From: a virus
Direction: 5' to 3' (one strand)
Length of the DNA stretch: 58,834 nt
IMG/VR virus record: IMGVR_UViG_3300042691_017652
Location: 1 to 58,834 of that record
The translations under genes were made by a program, and so were the position numbers. This document shows positions 1 through 8,079 of this stretch, in pieces. The notes below the pieces were generated by a model that was not told the DNA's origin, made no database searches, and saw nothing but the letters and a program-made list of their open reading frames with translations. The first letter of the stretch is position 1; the number at the start of each line of letters is the position of its first letter.

Positions 1-26
1 CAGGCGCCCCCAAAGAACGCGGCGTT
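1..26 (-). repeat. DGR variable repeat (VR), 5' part in gene sense
   Basis: Aligns without gaps to template positions 58364-58389. In gene sense, four of the six template adenines are changed (one A to T, two A to G, one A to C) and none of the 20 other bases. That adenine-only pattern is the signature of DGR mutagenic retrohoming. Similarity stops after base 26, giving the upstream VR boundary. The core corresponding to template 58292-58363 is absent because the window begins here. Confidence 0.93.
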
Positions 27-1019
27 TTCCATTTGATACGTTGAGCCTCGGCCTCCGGTATTAGCAGTCCATGCCGCGCCCGCTGCGCCGCCGCCAAAAT
101 TAGCACCCCACACCCAAAGGTTTCCAGTAGCTAACATGACACCCCACTTGGATGTGTAGGCGTTGCGCAAAATGGTTGATCCTGGATCTGTGCCGCCAGA
201 GCTGGCTTCGGTCGTGCCATAAGCAAGTGCTGCGAACTCATCGTAAGCAGGGGACCTCTTACCCCAAGATCGTAATACTTCGTTAGCTTCCCACCAGTTC
301 ATCGAACCGTAAGCGCTTGAGCCGTTGCCACCGAACTTTGTCGGGATTTTGGGCGGTGACGATCCGTCTGCAATGGTCACGTTATAGGCTGATGTGCCGT
401 TGGTAAGGTGGTCAACGCCGAGCAAATAGATATCTGCCCAAAACGAGTCAGCAATCAGTGTCATACCGCGAGGGTCTGAACACGCAGGTCTAAACTTAAG
501 ATCCCAGAACGAGTATTCATTGATGGCCGGTGTAGTGTCACCGCCCGATGTGCCACTTGCATTGCCTCCTGGCGCATAGTGGAATCCACCGATGCGACGC
601 CAGTTTCCCGCGCCCGGTGCAGATGAATAATTGCTGGTCGCTTGAATGGTTGCGTCGTCTTTGACCCAGATAGCGTAGTTTGTACCGGCGGTAAGCGCAG
701 GCATCGTAATCGAGGTGGCGCTGGCAAACGTTACAGTTGTGCCTCCAACCTCCACACGCGTCCCTGCTTTAATTTGGGCCGTGCCTGCACCTGTTTTGGT
801 AAACGCAACAGTGCTTGGATCTGCTTTGTAAAACAGGCCGTAGGAGGGTGATGCGACGGTACCGAACGATAGATTTCCAGAGCCATCGGTAATTATGGCT
901 TGACCTACACTGCCATCAACACCTGGGAGTGTAAATGTCGTGCTTGACGCAGTGTTTGCGCTTTGGATAGTGGTCGTACCGGCGCCACTCGCATTGCCTT
1001 GAATCTTAAGATTACTCAT
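1..1019 (-). CDS. DGR target protein, tail-fibre tip / Mtd-like receptor-binding protein (N-terminal 339 codons, runs off the left end)
   Basis: Starts at ATG 1019 (MSNLKIQGN) and is open to base 1. The N-terminal ~100 residues are fibre-like (Ser/Thr/Gly-rich, GVDGSVGQ, ITDGSGNLSFG). From about residue 140 there is a compact domain with the layout of C-type-lectin DGR targets (GNWRRIGGFHYAPGG, MNWWEANEVL, GNLWVWGANFGGG), ending at NAAFFGGA where the variable repeat begins. The rest of the gene is at the other end of the window (58795-58834). If the variable repeat has the template's length, the joined gene is 1131 nt, exactly 377 codons, close to the 381 aa of BPP-1 Mtd. Role by family knowledge: displays a hypervariable ligand-binding surface at the fibre tip for host recognition. 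It follows two other fibre genes. Confidence 0.9.
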   Translation of the reverse strand, partial: MSNLKIQGNASGAGTTTIQSANTASSTTFTLPGVDGSVGQAIITDGSGNLSFGTVASPSYGLFYKADPSTVAFTKTGAGTAQIKAGTRVEVGGTTVTFASATSITMPALTAGTNYAIWVKDDATIQATSNYSSAPGAGNWRRIGGFHYAPGGNASGTSGGDTTPAINEYSFWDLKFRPACSDPRGMTLIADSFWADIYLLGVDHLTNGTSAYNVTIADGSSPPKIPTKFGGNGSSAYGSMNWWEANEVLRSWGKRSPAYDEFAALAYGTTEASSGGTDPGSTILRNAYTSKWGVMLATGNLWVWGANFGGGAAGAAWTANTGGRGSTYQMENAAFFGGA

Positions 1020-1028
1020 AAAATTTCC

Positions 1029-1832
1029 TTAACCAAAAATTAACCAACGCTGATCGCTGCCAATTGTCACAGACACGCCCGTATTAACTGTGACAGGTCC
1101 AACACTTGAACCGTTATAACTGGAAGTGATTGTATAGTTTGAAGATATAGTTTGTTGATTCTCTGCTATAACACCACCACCAGAAGCCCATGACAAGGTG
1201 CCAGAACCATCTGTAGACAAGAACTGGCCGCTTGTGCCGTCGGCGCTTGGCAGGGTCCAAGTCACATTGGATGAGATGGTTGATGGTGCCTGGAATGCCA
1301 CCCAGTTACTGGAATCAGAATCGCCAAACCTTAGATCGCCTTGAGCGTTGATCGTGAGGTTTGAGCCATCCGTAACAAGGTTCGTAGCGCCAGCAAATGA
1401 TCCGGCGTTGTTGTACTGGACTTGCGTGGTGGCGCCCCCGGGAGCCGAAGTGACGCTAATATTTCCCGACCCCAAGATACTGATGCTATTGATAGTCTTG
1501 AAATCAGTGCCAGAGACGGCAGCAGCTACTGCGGTACCGTTTCCGACAAGCACCCCAGTGACTGAGGTTGAGATCGTGATCGCTGGGGTCGAGGTCGCAG
1601 TAGCCTGGGCGACGGTTCCGGCAAATCCGTTGGCCGACGCTACAGACACCGAAAGCTTGTCGGTGAGCAGCCTAACCGTCCCGGCGTTGTCCTTGTAATA
1701 CAGCTTCCCATCAGTGTAGTTTAGTGCGAGTTCAGCGCCATTAGCGGAAGAGGTAAGGTTCGCCGCTGCTGGAACTGCAGATGCGGTACTGCTACCGTAA
1801 AGAAGTATTGGGGTGTAACCTGTTTGTGACAT
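1029..1832 (-). CDS. Tail fibre / fibre-domain protein, 267 aa
   Basis: A low-complexity beta-rich protein with Ser/Thr/Gly/Ala-rich repeats and motifs typical of phage fibre shafts (ELALNYTDGKLYYKDNAGTV, GQFLSTDGSGTLSW, GSGNISV). The N-terminal ELALNYTDGKLYYKD segment is common in fibre proteins that bind a baseplate or neighbouring fibre. It overlaps the stop of the 1081-aa fibre gene by one base and lies just upstream of the DGR target, so the three form one fibre operon. Which one attaches to the particle cannot be read from the sequence. Confidence 0.75.
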   Translation of the reverse strand: MSQTGYTPILLYGSSTASAVPAAANLTSSANGAELALNYTDGKLYYKDNAGTVRLLTDKLSVSVASANGFAGTVAQATATSTPAITISTSVTGVLVGNGTAVAAAVSGTDFKTINSISILGSGNISVTSAPGGATTQVQYNNAGSFAGATNLVTDGSNLTINAQGDLRFGDSDSSNWVAFQAPSTISSNVTWTLPSADGTSGQFLSTDGSGTLSWASGGGVIAENQQTISSNYTITSSYNGSSVGPVTVNTGVSVTIGSDQRWLIFG

Positions 1833-4800
1833 TAAAATGCCCCTCCGGCGATGCCAGCCGTCATTTTGCCAGTTGATGGATTCGCTGTCAAGCCGGACGA
1901 TACCTGCGCGGCCTGATTACCACTGGTGGCTGCGACCAGCGTGAAATAGTAGTTAGCATTCGTAGTATTCGCAGCGGTGCCAATGTTCGTAGCATTAGTG
2001 GCCGTTGTAGCAGTCGTAGCCGTAGCGGCGTTACCACCGATAGAAAGACTCGCAGCAGTCCCAGTCAATCCCGTTCCGGGTCCGGTGAATTGCGTGGAAG
2101 CGGTGATCGTAGTTCCAGTGACAGCTGCAGCAGTCGTCGCGCCAATCGTGGTACCATTGATCGAACCACCAGTGATTGCGACGCTATTTGCATTCTGAGT
2201 GGCCATCGTACCGAGGCCAGTAATATCGGAACTGGGAATAGTAGCTGATGCAGTGAAAGCTGAAGTGCCGTTGCCCTTAATGTACCCGGTTAAAGTCGTC
2301 GCTCCAGATCCGCCATTTGCCACCGGTAGCGCAACCCCGGACAATGTGACCGCCAAGGTACCACTAGTTGTTATCGGGGTCCCCGTGACAGATAAAAAGG
2401 CTGGGACCGTCATCGCCACCGAAGTCACCGTGCCACCTGCAGCCGGGGTAGCCGAAACCGTGATACCGCCTGCGGTGTTTGAAATGGTGACGTTAGTTCC
2501 TGCGGTGAGTGTGCTCAGCGTGTAACCAGTGCCATTACCGATTAAAAGCTGTCCATTGGTGGGAGTCGCCGTGACGCCGGTTCCGCCATAACCGATCCCG
2601 ATCGTTGAACCATTCCAGGTACCCGCAGCAAGAGTGCCAACGCCGGTAATACCAGTGTAAGAACCAGACAGACGGGCAGTAGGCAAAGTGCCAGAAGTGA
2701 TATTAGCAGCGTTTGTAGTATCCGTAGTAGCCGATGCAGCCAAGCCGGAGACTGCTGCGGCAGCGATTGCGATCGAAGTGTTCGTAACGGATGTAACGCG
2801 TCCATAGGTGTCCACCGCGAAAACAGGTACTTGGGAGGCTGACCCGTAAGTCGCGGCTGTCACCCCGCTTGTGCCAAGCGAAATAGTTTTTGCCGCCGAC
2901 CCGTCAAAGGTAGTCCCGCTGTTTAGAACCAACCCGGTCCCGGCAGTCAGCGCCGCTGTAGTAGTAGCTGTAACCGTCGTTGATCCGCCCAGGCTTACCG
3001 AATTACCGTTGATGGTGATCGAGCTGTTAGTAAGCATCGAGTTACCAAAGGTACCCGAAGTGACCTGAGAGGCTGCGATCGCGATACTTGCGTCTGCGGC
3101 GAGCGTCAATTGACCTTGTGCGTTAACGGTAAAAGTCGGAACCTGCGAAGCGGACCCATAGGCTGCAGCCGTCACGCCGGTATTGGTGATCGAGAATTGC
3201 GTACCGGAAAGGGTTAGACCCGTGCCTGCGCTGTAAATCTGTGCTGAGGACACCTGAACGAACGTTATCGCCGTCGTTCCAAAGGTGATCGTACCTGAGG
3301 TATTGCAGACGTAAGTCTCGCCAGCTCCAGTAAGGCCCGAAGTAACAAAAAATGCGTCGCCCTCACCTAGAGCTGTTGGGCTTTTCAAGCCGTAACTATT
3401 CGCGTCGGTGGCTCGAGTCAGAACCCATGCGACCGACCCGCTGCCGACCGTAGTTACCGTGTAAACACCATTTTGAGCCGGTGCGGCTTGATTATATACT
3501 AAAATACGATCATTCAGCGAAGCTACCACTCCGTCGGGCGTGAAAGCCGTCAGAGCACCCGCGTTTGTTAAAGTGGCCCCGACACCTGCAGCCCCGTTGT
3601 TATAAGTCGCAGTTAGGGGGTTAGGCGCTTCGTATTTTACCGGTGTGTGGTAAGTGATGCCTTGTGCCGCGATCGTGTCGACGTAGGACTTGTTTGCAAT
3701 ATCAGTCGGGTTTGTAGGCGTTGTGCTAATCGTGCCTGATGTGGTCGTAACTGAAGTGAATGTACCAGCCGCAGCGGTGGACGCACCGATAGTCGTGCCA
3801 TTGATCGACCCTCCGGTGATTGTAACGCTGCTGGCGTTTTGCGTAGACATTGTCCCCAGGCCGGACACCTGAGTATTCGTAATCGCGATATTTGTATCGG
3901 CAAGTGCAGTTAACTGACCCTGCGCGTTAACCGTAGCGGTCAGGGTTTTGGAGGCCGCGCCATAGGAAGCAGCCGTTACGCCTGTGTTTGATATTGCGAT
4001 CGTTACTGGTGTCGAGCCGTCGTAGCTTGTTCCACTCAATCCCGTGCCAATTGTTAATGCATTAGGGTTAGCTGCAGTGATAGTACCTGATGCACCCAGT
4101 GCGACCGTTATGCCGTTGTAAGTGACTGAACTATTGGCGAGTTGAGCGTTGGAGATTGTCCCGGATAGGTCTGAAGTCGGAATTGTCGCGGAGGCCGTAA
4201 AAGCGGAAGAACCGTTCCCGACCACATATCCAGTTAGTGACGATGCACCCGTACCGCCATTCCCGACGTTTAATATGCCGGACAGAACGATATTCCCGCC
4301 CGTAGGCGCAGCGGGTAGGAACCCGGTGGTTCCAGCACTGAATGTAACTACGCCGCCTGTGAGTGAAAACTGCTGCCAGGAGCTGGACGTGTAACCCTCA
4401 AAAGCATTAAGTGTCGAATTGTATCGAAACTGCCCGTCGATACCACCTGGACGTTGAGCCGAGGACCCTGACGGAACCAATACCGCACCAGTGCCCGGTA
4501 GCGTCGGATTATCGGAGATCGCAATTGTCGGATTTCCGGCTACCGCATTGCCATTTGTGACGTTTATCTGACCCGCAGTTCCCGCGATCAACCGCAATCC
4601 GGTGGTTGTACCGGCATTGACGTAGGGGATTCCGGATCCTCCGAGGTTCGCGAAGGCTGCAGCCAGCCCGGAAAGCGAGAGCGTCGGATTCGCACCGGTA
4701 CCATCGGCGTTCGCTACCGAAAGACCGACTCCAGAAGTCGCGATCTGCCTTGCCACCACGGTGCTGGCCGAATTCTTAACGATGATACCCGAACCTGCAG

Positions 4801-5077
4801 CCTCGAGAGAACCTGATGCACCGTTAAGCGAAATCCGAAGGAAAGAGGTAGGACCACCATTCGTCAGCCCCAGACCAGTATTTACGGCCAAATAACGGCT
4901 GTTCGATAACGAAAGCTCCTGATTCATAGTCAGGAACGTCTGCGTCTGACTCGGAGTCGCAGCGATCGCGCCCGTAGTCGTCTGAACGGTCTGTCCGTTC
5001 TGTACAACCGGGACTATTTCCGAACCTGTGATCGCACCCGCTGGCGGGAGCTGATTAATGGGGATTTGTGCGGCCAT
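1832..5077 (-). CDS. Large tail fibre protein, 1081 aa
   Basis: A long Gly/Thr/Ser/Ala-rich protein with recurrent shaft modules: several copies of GITVALG- or SITINGNSVSLGG-like units, repeated VTAASYGAASK / VTAATYGSASQVP segments and repeated SVTITGGSINGTTIG blocks. The N terminus (INQLPPAGAITGSEIVPVVQNG) matches the start of the 194-aa protein at 6914-7498 (ISAMPTAATLTGAELIPMVQSG), suggesting a shared particle-attachment motif. A GNG-rich stretch repeats near the C terminus, which ends in AGGAF, as does the fibre protein at 53380-54576. Likely the main fibre shaft. Confidence 0.82.
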   Translation of the reverse strand: MAAQIPINQLPPAGAITGSEIVPVVQNGQTVQTTTGAIAATPSQTQTFLTMNQELSLSNSRYLAVNTGLGLTNGGPTSFLRISLNGASGSLEAAGSGIIVKNSASTVVARQIATSGVGLSVANADGTGANPTLSLSGLAAAFANLGGSGIPYVNAGTTTGLRLIAGTAGQINVTNGNAVAGNPTIAISDNPTLPGTGAVLVPSGSSAQRPGGIDGQFRYNSTLNAFEGYTSSSWQQFSLTGGVVTFSAGTTGFLPAAPTGGNIVLSGILNVGNGGTGASSLTGYVVGNGSSAFTASATIPTSDLSGTISNAQLANSSVTYNGITVALGASGTITAANPNALTIGTGLSGTSYDGSTPVTIAISNTGVTAASYGAASKTLTATVNAQGQLTALADTNIAITNTQVSGLGTMSTQNASSVTITGGSINGTTIGASTAAAGTFTSVTTTSGTISTTPTNPTDIANKSYVDTIAAQGITYHTPVKYEAPNPLTATYNNGAAGVGATLTNAGALTAFTPDGVVASLNDRILVYNQAAPAQNGVYTVTTVGSGSVAWVLTRATDANSYGLKSPTALGEGDAFFVTSGLTGAGETYVCNTSGTITFGTTAITFVQVSSAQIYSAGTGLTLSGTQFSITNTGVTAAAYGSASQVPTFTVNAQGQLTLAADASIAIAASQVTSGTFGNSMLTNSSITINGNSVSLGGSTTVTATTTAALTAGTGLVLNSGTTFDGSAAKTISLGTSGVTAATYGSASQVPVFAVDTYGRVTSVTNTSIAIAAAAVSGLAASATTDTTNAANITSGTLPTARLSGSYTGITGVGTLAAGTWNGSTIGIGYGGTGVTATPTNGQLLIGNGTGYTLSTLTAGTNVTISNTAGGITVSATPAAGGTVTSVAMTVPAFLSVTGTPITTSGTLAVTLSGVALPVANGGSGATTLTGYIKGNGTSAFTASATIPSSDITGLGTMATQNANSVAITGGSINGTTIGATTAAAVTGTTITASTQFTGPGTGLTGTAASLSIGGNAATATTATTATNATNIGTAANTTNANYYFTLVAATSGNQAAQVSSGLTANPSTGKMTAGIAGGAF

Positions 5078-5078
5078 A

Positions 5079-5420
5079 TCAGGTGCTCGGAGTCAAGGGG
5101 TTGATATTTCCGTTATTGCCCGGGGTGTTGTTGTTCTGCGTCGAAGAAATCTGCAGATTATTCCCCGTGCTCGTAACCAAGTACTCGTTGTCGTCCGCCA
5201 CCGAGACGTCCGGGCGAGGAAAGCGTAAATTAATACGCTCGGTCTTTCTGGCCGGTAGTCTGTACGGGTCGAATTGATCCGCGCACCCCTGGTCACACAC
5301 ACGAAGTCCTGGGAAATTCGGATCCTTGCGCATCACCGAGTAATAGCGCTTCATCTTGCAGCGATCGCAGATCGCAATTGCAAGCGAGGCGTTTCCGGTG
5401 GTGTCGAGAAAGATCGGCAT
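5079..5420 (-). CDS. Small Cys-containing structural-region protein, 113 aa, zinc-binding-like
   Basis: The N-terminal half has CDRCKMKRYYS, then CDQGCADQF, a four-Cys arrangement that could hold one zinc ion. The C-terminal half is polar and Asn/Thr-rich (NNNTPGNNGNINPLTPST). The start overlaps the stop of the 358-aa gene upstream by one base, so the two are translationally coupled. Function unknown; lying between an adaptor-like protein and the fibres suggests a head-tail accessory role. Confidence 0.6.
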   Translation of the reverse strand: MPIFLDTTGNASLAIAICDRCKMKRYYSVMRKDPNFPGLRVCDQGCADQFDPYRLPARKTERINLRFPRPDVSVADDNEYLVTSTGNNLQISSTQNNNTPGNNGNINPLTPST

Positions 5421-6496
5421 TATCGAGTGTACACAGCAATGTTAGGAGCCCAGTAAATCGGGGACTTATCGCGCTCTTCCTGTTCGGCTTCATTGAAATA
5501 TTGATCGGCGAGTTCTTTTAAGTACTTTGCACGATCTACGGCTACTGCGGGAAGTGAGAGCGCCATGTGTTGCGCGAGCATATACTGGATTGCCAGACAC
5601 CAGCGATCGGGAATTTCGAGGGTATTGGAGAGTTTGCCTACGTCTTGAACGAGTCGCGAGTACCAGACGGTCATTTGGATGAAAGCATCACTCGGCGTCG
5701 GCCACAAATAGAGCGTAGGCTTCGGGATCGTGCGATCGAACCAATACTGGTAGGGCTGGTTCGCCGTGAAGTTCTTGTTTGGCAAGTTTGTATAGTCGTC
5801 GCGGTTCAGGCGGGCCATCTGAATCTCTCGGCTATTATTACCCAGGTAGAACTCTCGGAGTGCAAGCGTGGTACCTCCGGAGGCCCGGACGCGGTATCCG
5901 GTAACATCCTGCCCAGGATCAATATCGGTCCATAGCCATTCATTATCGGTCACGGTCACGGTGCCAAGGTCGTGGAGCGTGTTCCAGGTCACCCCAAGAT
6001 CGTTCGAGTATTCGAGAGTCAACGTCCAGACCGCGTCACCGCCACCGGAGACGTAAGGTAGAAGACCGATTGAGCCTATGTATTCGGGATTTCCCGAACC
6101 GTATTGGATCGAAATATTACCATTTGGTGACGACTGCTGGCAATAAGTGCTGGTATCACTATCGAAAGCAAAAGCCACGGTACCACCGGCAGACGAAGCG
6201 TACGTACCCGAGGGGCGATTCATCGTGCGATAAAGCACATTTAGCGCGTCATTCGAACCCAGCGGTAACTCGTATTGGTACTGGTCGGGTTTAAGACCAA
6301 TTACCAGCTTGTCGATTGCCCAATACTGAATACCTTTGTTGATCAGCGCAGACAGCAGAAAAGTGAGATTCTGCTTTGCGGATCTGGTCTGTTCGTTGGT
6401 AAGCTCTTCCGCGAGTTTACCGCACTTGCGAGCACCCTCGTCTATGAACTCTTGAACCGTTACTATTGTGGTGCCGACTGTACCCGAAGTCGTCAT
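5420..6496 (-). CDS. Head-tail adaptor / tail-tube-like protein with inserted discoidin-like domain, 358 aa
   Basis: The N-terminal ~90 residues (TVQEFIDEGARKCGKLAEEL...) and C-terminal ~120 residues (YLWPTPSDAFIQMTVWYSRLV, then a helical tail) look like the adaptor/gatekeeper proteins of podovirus tails. Residues ~95-230 are a separate beta-rich insert (SSAGGTVAFAFDSDTSTYCQQSSPNGNISIQYGSG...VTGYRVRASGG) resembling a galactose-binding or F5/8 type C fold. The 209-aa protein at 54578-55207 has a similar C-terminal pattern without the insert. Assignment is by pattern only; the fold should be tested by structure prediction. Confidence 0.6.
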   Translation of the reverse strand: MTTSGTVGTTIVTVQEFIDEGARKCGKLAEELTNEQTRSAKQNLTFLLSALINKGIQYWAIDKLVIGLKPDQYQYELPLGSNDALNVLYRTMNRPSGTYASSAGGTVAFAFDSDTSTYCQQSSPNGNISIQYGSGNPEYIGSIGLLPYVSGGGDAVWTLTLEYSNDLGVTWNTLHDLGTVTVTDNEWLWTDIDPGQDVTGYRVRASGGTTLALREFYLGNNSREIQMARLNRDDYTNLPNKNFTANQPYQYWFDRTIPKPTLYLWPTPSDAFIQMTVWYSRLVQDVGKLSNTLEIPDRWCLAIQYMLAQHMALSLPAVAVDRAKYLKELADQYFNEAEQEERDKSPIYWAPNIAVYTR

Positions 6497-6505
6497 GAAA
6501 ATCCT

Positions 6506-6913
6506 TTACCATCCGGGGCATTTCCACCTGCGGAGACTTGCCTTGGCTCGTGGCGCATCGCCCGACGCGTTCTTCACGACACCCGACATTCTAGCACAGA
6601 AACTATCCTTTCGTGAACCCCCCTGTGGCTGGGGAGCTTTTAGGTTCGATCCGGTTTCCCGGTTGTATTTGGCTCTTCCTTTGGCCGTGAGGCCTGCGCC
6701 CTCAGATGTCGCAAGCTTTTCACCACGTCCGACAGCAAGTGCAACACCGCCCTTAGCTTTTCTTTCAGGTAGCTTCGCATAAGACTTGCCCTTTACGTTG
6801 CTGGAGGTATACTCGGAAGCTACCGAAGACGAAATTCCGACCTTCTTCGCGAATGCGGGGTTGTGTTCCGCCGCTTTCATTAGCCGAAATTGGGCCTTGG
6901 ACTTCGCTGGCAT
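6506..6913 (-). CDS. Basic conserved phage protein, 135 aa (DUF6321-like C terminus)
   Basis: Two parts: an N-terminal MPAKSKAQFRLMKAAEHNPAF segment seen in many phage head-region proteins, and a C-terminal GLTAKGRAKYNRETGSNLK...KDSFCARMSGV...SLRRWKC segment that I recall as DUF6321. Very Lys/Arg-rich and probably nucleic-acid associated. It also has a KGG motif (KAKGGVAL) like other virion-region proteins here. Its start abuts the upstream gene's stop. Function unknown. Confidence 0.7.
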   Translation of the reverse strand: MPAKSKAQFRLMKAAEHNPAFAKKVGISSSVASEYTSSNVKGKSYAKLPERKAKGGVALAVGRGEKLATSEGAGLTAKGRAKYNRETGSNLKAPQPQGGSRKDSFCARMSGVVKNASGDAPRAKASLRRWKCPGW

Positions 6914-7498
6914 TTAAGCCACCTGACTCATGGTAGCGATGACGGAAGGGATCGCGGGGTAAGCAGGCGATAAACTAGCCGGGAGTTGCTCCATAGTCAG
7001 AGTCGCAACCGTCGGAAGCCAAACGATTTCTACGTACTGCGCCGCAGTAAGCGAAAGAAATATATTCCAGGCTGCGACCCCGTATCCAAAAATGCTCGCC
7101 GATTTTCTAGCCGGAATCGTTACTTGAGTGCCCGAGTTAGCAAGATCCGCTCCATTCACACGAAACCAGATCGTGACATCCTCTTGAGTATTTTCGACGT
7201 TTTTAAACTGAGCGCTGAATTGTAGATTATAAATCCCGGTTTTCGGCACAGTGATCCGGCTATTACTAACCACCGTAACACCGTCTGAAACGTCGACCGA
7301 ATTATAAGTCATGACCGTTCCGGCGCTAATGCTACCGGTCTGGTCAAGGTTACTGCTAAAAGCGCCGTAAGAAGCGTCGTAGGCTCTGAGGGTGTCGAGT
7401 GTAGCCTTTACGTTTGCGCCGCTCTGAACCATAGGGATAAGTTCCGCGCCCGTCAGGGTAGCGGCTGTCGGCATCGCGGAGATTTTCTGATCAGCCAT
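6914..7498 (-). CDS. Fibre/spike protein with C1q/TNF-like C-terminal domain, 194 aa
   Basis: The N terminus (ISAMPTAATLTGAELIPMVQSG) is a short attachment motif shared with the 1081-aa fibre. From about residue 45 the pattern matches a trimeric C1q/TNF-like jelly roll (YNLQFSAQFKN, VTIWFRVNGADLANSGTQV, FLSLTAAQYVEIVW). Such proteins often form short head fibres or trimeric spikes. It sits among small head/tail genes. The domain call is pattern recognition from the translation. Confidence 0.65.
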   Translation of the reverse strand: MADQKISAMPTAATLTGAELIPMVQSGANVKATLDTLRAYDASYGAFSSNLDQTGSISAGTVMTYNSVDVSDGVTVVSNSRITVPKTGIYNLQFSAQFKNVENTQEDVTIWFRVNGADLANSGTQVTIPARKSASIFGYGVAAWNIFLSLTAAQYVEIVWLPTVATLTMEQLPASLSPAYPAIPSVIATMSQVA

Positions 7499-7737
7499 TA
7501 CGAGGCCTCCAATACGATCTTGCTGTTATCTTCCTGAAGGACATAACCTGGGGTTGCCTCATCAAGAATGTAAAAGGTGGTTATTGGTGCCGCACCATAC
7601 AGATCAACCACGCCGTTATCGCCAACGTCCAGGCCCCAATCAGTACCACCGATAACATTTTGCGCTCCAACGCCACGGGCGAATCCATCGGACGTATTTG
7701 CCTGATTAGCTACGCCGGAATATCCGACGATTCCCAT
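7498..7737 (-). CDS. Small hypothetical structural-region protein, 79 aa
   Basis: A Gly/Asp-rich short protein (VIGGTDWGLDVGDNGVVDLYG, then a C-terminal YVLQEDNSKIVLE strand pair). No signal peptide or membrane segment. Both ends overlap neighbouring genes by one base (7498 and 7737), the tight packing of a co-translated head/tail block. I do not recognise the family. Confidence 0.55.
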   Translation of the reverse strand: MGIVGYSGVANQANTSDGFARGVGAQNVIGGTDWGLDVGDNGVVDLYGAAPITTFYILDEATPGYVLQEDNSKIVLEAS

Positions 7738-8039
7738 CAGATACCTGCCTGAATCAGCTTCAGGGTCGCGGTACCTGAACCGGAATTTACCAACACTTTA
7801 ATACCAGTAACGGGAAAAGCATAATTTCCGTTAGCATTCGCCGCTTGCGAAGCTACCGTGGGATGCGAAAACCACGTTGAAAACCCCGTCGCAGGGTCAT
7901 CGAAAGTATGCTGTACGGTGTAATTTACCGTCCCGGTCACTATGACCCCGAATCCTACGTTGAAGGGGCTAATATTCGTGTTCATCACCAGAGAATCGCT
8001 CGATCCGACTCCGGTTTTCGATACTGTTTGAACCTTCAC
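7737..8039 (-). CDS. Small beta-rich structural-region protein, 100 aa (GTG start)
   Basis: Starts at GTG 8039, preceded by GGGGAA. The sequence is almost all short beta strands with Gly/Thr/Asn turns (VGFGVIVTGTVNYTVQHTFDD, YAFPVTGIKVLVNSGSGTATLKLIQAG), as in capsid decoration or head-spike proteins. Its leader carries the 8052-8079 hairpin. Function not recognised. Confidence 0.55.
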   Translation of the reverse strand: MKVQTVSKTGVGSSDSLVMNTNISPFNVGFGVIVTGTVNYTVQHTFDDPATGFSTWFSHPTVASQAANANGNYAFPVTGIKVLVNSGSGTATLKLIQAGI

Positions 8040-8051
8040 GTCGTTCCCCAG

Positions 8052-8079
8052 TAGTAGCGGGGGCCGAAGCCCCCTACTA
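8052..8079 (-). terminator. Intercistronic hairpin with UUCG loop
   Basis: On the minus strand GGGGGC-TTCG-GCCCCC forms a six-pair stem closed by a UUCG tetraloop, extended by a TAGTA/TACTA arm across a 2-nt bulge. It lies directly after the stop codon at 8080. There is no T-run, so it is more likely an RNA-stabilising or partial-termination element than a strong terminator. Confidence 0.55.
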
